This document shows, in pieces, positions 54,290 through 64,000 of a stretch of DNA of 64,000 bases. The number at the start of each line of letters is the position of its first letter. Within the stretch, counting starts at the first letter, position 1. Both the position numbers and the translations under genes were made by a program. Source of the stretch: Rhodocollybia butyracea (lineage: Eukaryota; Basidiomycota; Agaricomycetes; Agaricales; Omphalotaceae); contig JADNRY010000163.1 in NCBI GenBank assembly GCA_015501585.1, positions 62,001-126,000 on the forward strand. Reading direction: 5' to 3'. The notes beneath the pieces are model-generated. The model had not been told where the DNA came from, did no database searches, and saw only the letters and a list, made by a program, of their open reading frames with translations.

Positions 54290-54501
54290 TCGATCTGATA
54301 CCGACTCTCTTGGAATGGGGAGGATCTCAAGGAGTACTAGTAAGTGATAAATGAAAAAAGAAGCAAGGACTTCAAATTCCCTGCCCTTCACCCTGAGAAG
54401 CACAGCGTAGAGGCTTCTCTCGAGCCGGCTTACAACCGACTTGACCACGAAGTTTGTTCGTCAATAAAAACTTCCTTCTTTCCCCTTCATCTCTGACCAT
54501 C
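54290..54501 (+). promoter_or_regulatory. Upstream region conserved between the two SET genes
   Basis: The stretch before the first SET gene matches 61355-61565 before the second, including AAGCAAG, GAAATCCCTG-type sequence and CCCTTCATCTCTGACCATCA directly before the ATG. The similarity argues for a shared promoter and 5' leader. It lies between divergent F-box and SET genes, so it may serve both. Confidence 0.6.
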
Positions 54502-56564
54502 ATGAAGCGAGGATTTCTAAACACCTCCAAAGCTCAGAAACAGCTGGAAAACTCGAGTCCTGTCCAGGCTGCTTCTAATTCAACCACTGGCCTCGGAAAT
54601 GGAGTCAAAAGGCGTCAAACATCGACAGTCTCGGCTGCACACGAATCCGAATCTCAGACTAGTACTCAGAGGGGCTCTTCTCCAGCGAATTCCAAAGTTG
54701 GTAAGTAACGGGAATTAAGATTTTTATCTATAATTCTAGCAACTGCTTCTTTCTATTTTTTCACCAACTCGTCTTGGGCACTCCAACAGACTGCAAACTA
54801 TCTGACGTGAAACTGAAGCGTGGGTTTCTGAACACCTCAAAAGCTCGAAAACTGCTCGAAAATGTGAATGCTGTTCAAGATGTACATGCTACTTCGACTA
54901 TTGGCGTCAGAGACTCTGGAGTCGAAAGACATCGAACTTCGGCCTCGACAGTCTCGACGGTACACGGATCTCAGGCTAGGCGTGAGATTCAGAAAGTCGC
55001 ATCTGTAAAACCTGATCAGTCATATCAATCTACCCAAACTTCGACTATAATACTAGTGACTGACCTCTCCATATTGTTTATCTGTATTTTCATCGTACAT
55101 CTCAGGTGTTCCAACCTCCCCTTAGCCTAATTACAGGGAGCGAACGCAAACGACTTCTCGCAAATGGATCCAAACGCCTTCGTATACGCTACCGTTCCTA
55201 ATTCCAAGTACACATCTACCGGTGCACGAACTGAATGTTGGACATCCGTACATATCCTACGTACGATCCTTGCGGCTCCTGGTTTCCCCAAGGCACCTTT
55301 ACTCCCTATGGGGGATCCCCAGTATACCGTATTGCACCCGCGGGTGCGAAGGAGTTAGGGATGTTTGCGACGAGGCTTATACAGGCGGGAGAGTTGGTCA
55401 TTGATGAGAGGCCTTTGCCGGTTGTTCCTACGACTAGTGCTGGGGTGGATGCTGCGTTGTGGGCTATGGGAATCGTCGGCGGTTCGAATAACGGGAAAGG
55501 AAAGGGTAGCAAGTACACGGAGGAGGAGCAGTTTCAGGTCAGGGTGCACGAGACGGATAGAGGAATTAGGAGTGCGGTTGACAGGATGTTGCCGGAGAGG
55601 AGGAAGGCCTTTATGGAATTGAGTGTGTGTAAGGAGCAGGCGGGTACTGGGGAGTTTTTAGGGTGCGTTCCGCCTTCCTTGTCCTCGTTCTTTTTTTTCT
55701 ATTTTCAGGTTGCTGAGCTGAATGGAACGATAGGCGTCTTGGGACAAATGGGATAGGGATCTCAGATGAAAAGTTTAGGGATGAAGGTAAGTCTTATACT
55801 CTTGTGCACGTGTACATCTCACTCGTACATATTACTTTTTGTAGGCACAACTGGCGGCGCCGGGGGTACGTATGTTGCCGTCTGTGATAAGATTTCGAGG
55901 ATCAACCATAGGTACGTTTACCGTCTAGAACCCTACATCTCCATTACTGTCATACCCCACTCCTAACCTCTGACTTCTTCTCCGCGAAGCTGCTCTCCAA
56001 ACACCGCCTTTGGCTGGTACACAGTTACCTTCTCTGTCCACATCCACGCTGTCCACAACATTCCCGTTGGCGATGAAATCACCCTCGCATACCACAACAT
56101 CATGGACTCCTTCGCCCAACGCGCACACGCTCTGGCTGGGTACGGAATCAAGCCCTGCTCGTGTCACCCTTCCTGCGATCCCGCTCAAATCCAAAAGGGA
56201 GATACCCGTCGCGCGTTAATTAGGCAGCAGATAGCTACAATCAGAGCTGTGCCTTTTCGATATCTCAACTCGCTTGATCATGAGTCACGGAAAAAAGATA
56301 CTTGATGGCTATGTTGAGCGGGTGAAGGAGATGGAAGAGGATCATATAGAGAAGGCACATGAGTATAGGGAGATGTTGAGGTATGTGGTGGAGGGGTATG
56401 CGCATTTGGATGAGGGCCAGGAGATTATGGGGTATCCGAGGAAGTTGGAGAGCGTTTGTAAGGCGTATGGGGAGAGTTTGGATGAGAAGTATCCGAAAAG
56501 GGATGGGGTGGAGCAGACGTGGATCCAGAAGGCAGGAGAAAAAGAAAGAGGGAAGGGGAAGTAG
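54502..56564 (+). CDS. SET-domain protein with N-terminal KRGFLN motifs, copy 1
   Basis: Exon 1 (54502-54700) starts MKRGFLNTSKAQKQLEN. Exon 2 (from 54790) repeats the motif as LKRGFLNTSKARKLLEN. A later exon reads ANANDFSQMDPNAFVYATVP. The SET domain begins VYRIAPAGAKELGMFATRL and has DERPLPVVP; a long insert follows; then TYVAVCDKISRINH joins across an intron (55912-55988) to SCSPNT, giving the canonical NHSCSPNT. DEITLAYHNI and the post-SET cysteines (KPCSCHPSC) follow, then a helical tail. A frame change near 55312 is needed between PLLP and YRIAP: either a 1-base loss or a very short intron. The donor after exon 2 also differs from copy 2. It probably methylates lysines; substrate unknown. 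Confidence 0.75.
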
Positions 56565-56863
56565 GTTTACTTATGGCGGCTGTTAAGCATGGTGTTATCC
56601 AGCCAAGATCAATGTTCAGTGCTTTTGTGTGAAATGAACCTTGACCGTTTTGTTCGAGGAGAGTAAGGCCTCAGATGGCGTTCTCAGCCTTGCATCCCTA
56701 TCATCAAGCCATTAAGTACACAGAGCGAATTAAATATCTATTGTCCTCAAATACATGTTGCTTTGACTGCTATAAGTATTTGTCCGATACACATTAAAAC
56801 AAAAATGGGTTCGGACAAACTGAGGACTACCTTTTTCTACTCCTCGAATTGGTGGTGTTGGTT

Positions 56864-58336
56864 TCAAAGGATAATAAACGAGTCTAGAATTTTTTGCACC
56901 AGTCTCCAACCAACGCCAGAGCCTCGAGCGTGCACAAGGTTTGGAAAAGTTTGATACAAATATAGTGCAATAGCGGGGGCATGTATTACATCGAAGTCCC
57001 CTTCAACTTGGGTCTCAAAGGTGTGTAAGGGATGCGGAGAAAGAGTAGGAGGGATCATGATTGAGGGAGTAGTTGTCTGAAGTTGGATTGGATAGCTAAG
57101 AATCTCCAAATTTGGACAATGTTGAGCAAAATGAGCCAGAGATTCATCAGCAGAATACAGATGAAAACATTTGAGATGGGGCCATGCACAGGCAAGTGTA
57201 ACCGTGTTCTGGTCGGATAAGGGTAGTGGCACGTTATAAGCGAGAAGTTCAAGCCGTTTCAGCTCCAGCAGCGGTTCGAATATCGACCAAAGCAGTTGCG
57301 CATTTATATCCGCTAGTAGGAAATGTAATGCCGCTCCTTCAATCTGTAGACTCCAAAGGGATGGGATGGATGGAAGGAAACGAATAATGACTACGATATC
57401 AGCTAGGAAAGACTGGTTCTCCACATGCCAATCAATGCTCAGATCCCGTAGTATTTTAGTTCTCATGACTGCTAAAATTTTGCGCGTGTCAAAAGTTGAC
57501 CCTCGCAAGAAAAATTTGGTCAACGATGGGAATCCATTCTCAACACCCGCATAATCAAAAAGGAACATAGTCGGTAACGTCAAACAGAGATCAGTCAAGT
57601 TTGGTAACAAGGCAATAGCCCGAATGAAACCCATCTCTGGGCGAACTAGATGATTCACCTCGAGGATTTTCAAAGTACAGAGGTGGCCGAGTGAAAGTGA
57701 CAGTTCAGAAAAAGGATACTGTCCAAGCGTTAGAGACTTCAGTCCAGGATTCTTCGAAACAAGAAGGGCGAGGGAAGGTCCCAAGTCAGAATCCGGGTCA
57801 GCTTCTGGCCACCCCCACGTTGAGTCAGGCCATGAAACCACCTGCAGCCCAGTACCCAAGAAAAGCGCGAATGAGTTTGGGCTGCATAACGGGGGAGTAA
57901 GATGAAGCATTTTAAGCCTGGGAAATATGGGTTTTCCTTGATCAAGGTATGCGTACACGGAGTCGTGTACATCCAGTCTATTCCCCACGTAAGCATCGCC
58001 ACCAAATTCGCGGACACGGGAAGTGTAGAAGCGTAGACGATCCCAAGATGGAGACATTGGCTGCAGAAACTGCTAATATTCTAGTGAGCAAACGTTCACC
58101 TGATAGGATGTTGAATCTGCACTTACTTTCTTCCCATTGACTAGAGTGGCTTCCGGGAGAACAGACAACAACGGCTGTAGACTATTTATCCTCTTCCACA
58201 TTCCATCCAAAGCAGGTTCAAGAATTCTTTTCGAAACAAGTCCCAATGACAGAAGATCTTTTGGAACTAAATGTCTATCATCATGGCGATCCGAGATCTC
58301 GGCGCATATAACAGTTATAATGTCATAATTGAGCAT
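56864..58336 (-). CDS. F-box/LRR-like protein, copy 5 (intact, 472 aa)
   Basis: Exon 1 (58336-58127) starts MLNYDIITVICAEISDRHDD, with KDLLSLGLVSKRILEPALDG and LWKR-like MWKRI, ending LVNGKK at GTAAGT. After a 54-nt intron exon 2 starts at 58072 with QFLQPMSPSWDRLRFYTSRV: the methionine found at this junction in paralogs is glutamine here, which does not harm the frame. The chain of leucine-rich segments is complete (LKSLTLGQYPFSELSLSLGH, LPNLTDLCLTLP). It ends FIIL, about eight residues shorter than copies 1 and 2 because of an earlier stop. It points towards the 3' end of the first SET gene (convergent). Confidence 0.85.
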
Positions 58337-59359
58337 AATTCGTAGATGATTGAGCGTCTGACAAAAATGCCTATTCAAGGAGGTGACTGCCAGAGAGGAA
58401 CAAATTTGGGCCGCGCGTTTTGTTTGAACTAGCAGAGTCCTCTGTAGCCAAGGGATCAAGGAATTTGACCCTCAGAACTCAAAGCGTGAGGTGAGGTGAG
58501 GTGAACAAGAGGTGGATGAAGAGCTAACGATTTTCATCCACTTAGTCATTCCTCACAACCAACCACGAGCACATGATCACTGACGCGCGTTTTCATCAAA
58601 AACAGAAACTCCATACAGATGCTACGATATTTGGCAGGGAGGGCTATGGATAAGCTTCAAGTGCCACGGTCAGATAGATGATGTATGGCTTGCATTGAGA
58701 ACTTCTTTGAAATTCTTTCAGCGAGTGTCTCTTCCTCATCGTCTTACCTTCATCCAGAGTTGCTTTTCTCAAGCTTTTCTAAGTAGCTTCTCCAAGCGGA
58801 CTTCAAGGATTGATTGCCCTTCCGCGTCGCTCTACTAAGTACTTCAAGTACTGTCACCTCTTGTCCCAGGCTCCCCGCGACCTCAGCACAACGTGTCTTG
58901 CCAGTGAATATACTGTGCCAGTTCTGTCATCGTGTGACCTTCTCGAAGTGTCTGTCAATATAAAATGACAGCCTTTCATGAGTGTAATAATTTGTCTGGT
59001 ACAGAGGCTGTAAAAAACTCTTCACGAGAAGCACTATGACAATGAACATCAAATTTATTTTTTTATTTCAGGAATCCCACTACACATAGCATGTACATCT
59101 AGCAACCAAGTCATCTCAATATTGTATTAAATATCCATTTGTCCTCAAATTCTTAGATGTACATGCAAATACATCTTGTGTCGCTTTCAAGTCGCTTTGA
59201 CGATTGTTATAGTAATTAAGTAATTCCACTACATACTTACTTGTTAGATACAGTTAGCAAAGAAAAATGGATTGGCGTATCAACACATCGCCCCAAGTCG
59301 GTAATAGGTGATCTAACCAACAAACTGAAGACAGCCTTCACCTACTCCAGAAATTGGTT
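58337..59359. other. Intergenic region, related to the 54.0-54.3 kb region
   Basis: No gene is seen. A stretch at about 58570-58760 (GCACATGATCACTGACG, then AAATTCTTTCAGCGA and CTCATCGTCT) resembles 54060-54220, where a 73-codon frame (MITVTLVFFVLVLRATSR) lies; only the latter copy is open, so that frame is not supported as a gene. It suggests that part of the upstream region of one F-box/SET pair was also copied here. Confidence 0.5.
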
Positions 59360-60873
59360 TTATCGGTCTTGAAGGACAAAAAATGATTCCATGATATCTT
59401 GCACCAGGATCCAACCATTGCCAGGGCCATCGACTGCAAGATCAGGGAACATCTGATACAATCCTAGTGCAACAACAGGGGCAGTCATCACGTCAGTCTC
59501 CACGTCAGAGTGGAAGTACATCAATGAATGAGTAGTAGGAAGATTGGGAGGGCCACGAATCATGGCTGAGTGAATGGTTGTCGGAACATTGATTGGATAG
59601 GAAAGATTTCGTAGATTGGGACAATGCCTAGCGAAATGCACCAGGAACTCAGGAGATGGTAAGTCACCAACTGAAGACAGGGATAATTCTTTGATACGAG
59701 GCCACGCAGAGGCGATCCTAGCTGTATTTCGGTCTGATAGCGGTAGTGGAATGTAATAATGGAGGAGTTCAAGCTTTTTCAGCTTCATCAGTGGTTCAAA
59801 TATTGACCAAAGCTGTAACTCATCAAGATCCGTGAAACGTAGTTGTTGACTTCTCTCTACAATCTCCAAACTCCGAAGCAAAGGAAATAATGGGAGGACA
59901 TGAGTAATGGCCGCAATCTCCGACATATAGGACTGGTCCACGACAGGATCAAATCTCCAATTAATGACCAGTTCCTGTAGTGCTTTAGGTCTGGCAACCG
60001 CAAAAAACTTGCTTGTGTCGAAAGTTGAGCCTGTGAGTTCAAACTTTGTCAATGATGGGAATCCACTCTCGACTCCTGTATAATCAAAAACGCATCCAGC
60101 GGGTAATGTCAAATTGAGATTGGTCAACTTTGGTAATGAGGCAATAGCCTGGATGAAACCCGTCTCCAGATGAGGCAGGTATTCTGCCAGGAGGAGTTCC
60201 AAATTACCGAGGTGGCTGAGCGCAAGTGACAGTCCAGAGTAAGTGCACCGGCCGAGTGTCAAACGCTTCAGTCCTGGACTCTTTGAAACAAGAATGGCGA
60301 GCGAAGGTCCCAGGTCAGATTCACCTGTATCGGGTTCTGACCACAGCGATAGAGGACTAGGCCAGAGAACCAGGTGCAGATTAGTGCAACCCAAGAAGAG
60401 TGCGAATAAGTTTGAGCTGCACGATGAGTGGGTAAGCCCAAGCGTTTTAAGCCTGGGAAAGATGGGTGTTCCTTGGCAAAGGTATGTGTACACGGAGTCA
60501 TGTATATTCAGCTGGTTTCCCTTATCCAATTCATAGAAATCACGGACACGGGAAGTGTAGAAATGTAGACGGTCCCAAGACGATGGAGCAATTGGCTTCA
60601 GAAACATCTAGTATGATTATTTTCTTAGTAAACATTGAGGTAAAAGCATTCTGTTTGATCTACACATACCTTCTGCCCATTGAATAGAGTGGTTTCCGGG
60701 AGAACTGAAAATAACGGCTCTATACTACGCATATTCCTCCACAGAACATCTAAAGCGGGTTCGAGAAATTTTTTCGACGCAAGCCCCAGGGACAGAAGAT
60801 CTCCGGGGATTGGGCATCCAAGATCATCCAAGATTTCGGCACATATAATCGATATAACATCATAGTTGAGCAT
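59360..60873 (-). CDS. F-box/LRR-like protein, copy 6 (intact, 483 aa)
   Basis: Exon 1 (60873-60670) starts MLNYDVISIICAEILDDLGC, with GDLLSLGLASKKFLEPALDV and LWRNM, ending LFNGQK at GTATGT. A 62-nt intron leads to exon 2 (60607-59360), starting MFLKPIAPSSWDRLHFYTSR. Leucine-rich segments follow in the family order (LKRLTLGRCTYSGLSLALSH, LPKLTNLNLTLPAG, FPSLTKFELTGSTF, LRSLEIV). The end is MESFFVLQDR. It is in divergent orientation to the second SET gene, as copy 4 is to the first. Confidence 0.87.
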
Positions 60874-61565
60874 GATTGCGGTCTGCAGCAGAAGACGACT
60901 CGTAGTAGAAGATGAGCAAGAGTTAGGGGATCCGGCGCTTCCAAGGGCGCTTCTGAGATGCTTATCTAACTTCCTCTCCCAGGACGAGTCGTGTATCGGT
61001 TTATTGGCGTCGACGGGAAGTTCCACCTTGGATTACTCACTTGTGTGTGCTAACCACTAAACTTTCAAGTTGCTTACAGTAACCGGGCTCTGTAGACAAA
61101 GCTATTTCGCTTAGCACTTTGATTCTAGTCCAACATACATGCACCTTTTGCAGACCAGATATATTTTTGCATCTTGATTTCCTTGACTATTTTGAATTAT
61201 TACAAGATGTTACAGTTACCAAAGGAAATTGGGCATATAACAGAGCTGCAGGTGTTAGCAAGTTGAAAAATTCTTGCAGTGAGTTTCTTGCTCGTTGTCT
61301 CTCATTACTTGTTTAGTATCGTTTATCTGCAGTGGACCTACCTCGCTTTTTGATAAGACTGATTATTGATATAATTCCAATCCCCCAGGAACGAGGAGGA
61401 CCTCACGTAGTAGAGTAAGTAATAAATCAATAGAAGCAAGTACTTCGAAATCCCTGTCCTTCATCGGGAGTTGCATCAAGCTTCTCAGATCTCAGAGCCG
61501 ACTTGACACCCCATCTTCTCTTTGAAAAAAACTCTCAGCTTTTATTCCCTTCATCTCTGACCATC

Positions 61566-63648
61566 ATGAAGCATGGTTCTCTGAACACATCCAAAGCTCA
61601 AAAACAGCTGGAAACCTTGAATGACACCCAAGCTGCGACCGCTGGCCCTGGAGAAGGAGTTCAAACGCACCAAACGCCTCCAGTTTTTGCTGAACACGAA
61701 TCTGAATCTCAGGCTAGGACCCATAATTTGACGGGCTCTTCTCCAATGGATTCTAAACCTGGTCAGTCACGCGAATTGAGGTTTTTATCTATGATTCTAG
61801 CCGACTGATTCTCTCCGTATTTTTTCCTCTTTTCACAAACCCGTCTCAGATGTTCCAAATGACTTCAAGCCCGCCATGAAGCGTGGATTTCTGAACACTC
61901 CCAAAGCTCGAAAACAGCTCGAAAACCTGAAGCCAGTTCAAGACGTATATGCTACTTCGACTACTCAGCTCAATGACATTGATGAAGTCCAAAGATACCA
62001 AACTTCGGCCTCGATAGTCTCAGTAGCGCATGAATCCCAGGCTAAGAAAGGCTCTCTTGCAGCGGATTTCAAACCTGGTCAGTCACGCTAATCTACGCCG
62101 ACCTCGACTATAAATTTCACGACTGTCTCTTTGATTTTCTTACATCAGGTCTTCCAGCCTCCTACAAACCTCCCGGCTACTCCCTAAATTATTTTCAAGG
62201 TGCCAACGCAAACGACTTGTCGAAAATGGATCCAAATGCGTACGCGTATGCTACCCTTCCTAATCCCAAACAAACTTTCTCTATTGGCGGACAAACGGAG
62301 TGCTGGATAACCGTACATGCGATGCGTATTGTCCTAGCTACTCCGGGCTTCCCTATACCACCTTTACTCCCCAGGGGTGGATTCAAAATACACCGTATCG
62401 CGTCCCCGGGTGGGAAAAAGGGGTTGGGGATGTTCCCGGCGAGGCATATAAAGGCAGGGGAGCTGATCATCGATGAGCGGCCTTTGTTGGTTGTTCCTGC
62501 GAGTAGTGCTGCGGTGGATCCTGCGTTGTGGGCTATGGGAATCGTCGGTGATTCAAGTAATGGGAAAAAGAAGGGTAAAAAGTACACGGTCAGGTCAGGA
62601 TATACGAGATGAATAGAGGGATTGGGAACGTGGTTGCGAGGATGTTGCCAGAGAAGAGGAAGGTGTTTATGGAATTGAGCGTATGTAAAGAGCAGGCAAA
62701 GACGGGGAGTTTTTAGGGTGCGTTCCGAGTTCAACTCGGATTCCGAGTTTCCTCTTTTCTCCGGATTTTTGTTGAGGTTGCTGAGCTGAATGGCACAACA
62801 GGCGTCTTGGCACGAATGGCATTGCGATTGAGGATGAGAAGTTCAGGGATGAAGGCAAGTATCTGCTTGGATGTCGAGAACTTGTCAATGCGTAGATGTT
62901 GACTCGTATATTTCTTATCACAGGCACGATTGGAGGTATCTATACTGCCATCTGCGATGAAATTTCTAGAATCAACCATAGGTGCGTCCGAACCGTACGT
63001 TCCATATCACCTCCAAGTCGCACCCTCATACGCCGACTCTGTGATTTTCAACTAATTCCATTTCTCTCTCAGTTGTTCCCCCAACACCTCCTTCGACTGG
63101 AACACAACTACCTTCTCCGTCCGTATCCACGCCGTCCGCGACATCCCCGTCGTCGACAAAATCACCCTTGCATATACCACAACATTATGGACTCCTTTGC
63201 CCAACGCGCACGTGCTTTAGCTGGATACGGGATCAAGCCCTGCGCGTGTCGCCCCGCGTGTGACCCTGCTCGGATCCGAAAAGGGGATGCCTGTCGCGCG
63301 TTAATCACGAAGCAGATATCTACGATTAGAGCTGTGCCTTTTAGAAACCTCAGCATCAGTAAACAGAAAAAGGTACTTGAAGGTTGCGTTGAGCGGGTGA
63401 AGGAAATGGGGGAGGATGGGATGGAGGAGGCGGACAAGTATAGGGAGCTGTTGAGGTATGTGGTGGAGGGATATGCATGTCTCGGTGAGGGGGAGAAGAT
63501 GGTGGATTATGCGAAAAAGTTGGAGGGGGTTTGCAGGGCATTTGGGGACAGTGTGGATGAGAAATTTTTGAGAAGGGAGGGGGTAGAACGGACGGGGCCT
63601 CAGAAGGCGGGAGAAATAGACAAAGGGAAGGGAAAGGAGAAGAGGTAG
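61566..63648 (+). pseudogene. SET-domain protein with N-terminal KRGFLN motifs, copy 2 (frameshifted)
   Basis: Exon 1 starts MKHGSLNTSKAQKQLE, and exon 2 contains MKRGFLNTPKARKQLEN; both end at a GTCAGT donor, and exon 3 continues GLPASYKPPGYSLNYFQGAN to MDPNAYAYATLPNPK. The SET start reads HRIASPGGKKGLGMFPARHI and DERPLLVVP. Compared with copy 1, 15 or more bases are missing near 62590 and the frame is lost, although FMELSVCKEQAKTG continues in another frame. YTAICDEISRINH joins across an intron (62982-63073) to SCSPNT. One extra base near 63175 (ATATACCAC) shifts the frame again just before MDSFAQRARALAGYGI and the cysteines KPCACRPAC. It looks like a recent pseudogene. Confidence 0.8.
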
Positions 63649-63651
63649 ATT

Positions 63652-64000
63652 TTCGTACGGCGATTGTGTAGCGTAGTAGCGTTTTGTTGTCCAGGGAATA
63701 ATAAACCAATGCTGGCCCTTTGCAGGCATAATGAAAATATATATCCGAGAAGCTTGTGAGACGGTTGGACCAAACTCTGCGATAACAAACATTATTTTTT
63801 TTTGGGCTGGATCCCAGATTTACTCTTAAGTTTCCGAGGGTCTTAGAGATGTGGTTAGGAGTGTTGAACATCCAATAATGAATTAACTAGGTCTGGTCGG
63901 AAATTTGAGTAGGGTACAAGATTAGTCATTATCTTACTGTTTGAAGTTTCTAGTATAGGCAATGGTAGAATCTCATCCCAGCATCCACCACTGCACGTAG
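63652..64000. other. Downstream end of window, no gene seen
   Basis: The sequence after the second SET gene has no convincing open frame. A poly-T run lies at 63794-63802. The minus-strand frames here are shadows of the SET gene. Confidence 0.5.

Noticed and set aside
63301..63871. Minus-strand frames of 163-171 codons rich in Pro, Leu and His
   Set aside because: They are shadows of the plus-strand SET gene, whose codon bias creates open antisense frames.

Overview
The window looks like a repeat-rich stretch of a mushroom-forming basidiomycete (Agaricomycete) nuclear genome. Evidence: genes with many 50-65 nt GT-AG introns, KDZ/Plavaka-type and hAT transposase remains, an agaric-type integrase-core gene, an NB-ARC/TPR gene, a family of F-box/leucine-rich genes, SET-domain genes with an N-terminal KRGFLN motif, and a glutaminase-A-like secreted protein. 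The species cannot be named from the sequence alone.

Left part (1-24.7 kb) is nested transposon debris. A Plavaka-like transposase on the minus strand (95-2763) is split by a repeat-rich insertion. A single hAT-type transposase on the plus strand (3857-23505) has been opened by several insertions: a 508-bp inverted-repeat element (3924-4431), a 15.0-kb element (5489-20531) with about 25-bp terminal inverted repeats and a 7-8 bp target duplication, and a further about 1.9-kb insertion (about 20.64-22.57 kb). Inside the 15-kb element lie a 2.6-kb inverted-repeat element with a perfect 8-bp duplication, itself hit by a 5'-truncated LINE with a poly(A) tract and its own duplication; a 4.2-kb foldback element made of two arms full of a 12-bp palindrome at 21-bp spacing, sitting exactly at a splice acceptor of a gene with an AT-hook-like motif; an intact three-exon unknown gene; a decayed integrase-core gene; and one or two further unknown genes.

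Middle part (24.0-33.0 kb): a 665-bp hAT-like element with perfect 8-bp duplication supplies the C-terminal end of an NB-ARC/TPR reading frame (minus strand), which also carries a telomere-like insertion. Next comes a duplicated segment (copy A, about 28.1-31.8 kb; copy B, about 38.2-40.85 kb) carrying an unknown three-exon gene that is intact in B and broken in A, and a decayed multi-span membrane protein gene.

Right part (33.7-64 kb): six paralogous two-exon F-box/LRR-like genes, all on the minus strand (33.8, 35.8, 44.0, 52.4, 56.9 and 59.4 kb), in all stages from intact to pseudogene, interleaved with a tiny four-exon gene for a tail-anchored-looking 90-residue protein, a multi-exon glutaminase-A-like gene with a spliced-on membrane anchor, and two related SET-domain genes. 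Two of the F-box genes are divergently paired with the SET genes (52.4-56.6 kb and 59.4-63.6 kb), so the pair appears to have duplicated as a unit.

I worked by eye from the sequence and translated frames. Exon borders are inferred from GT/AG signals and frame continuity; family calls are from recognition of motifs, not database searches.
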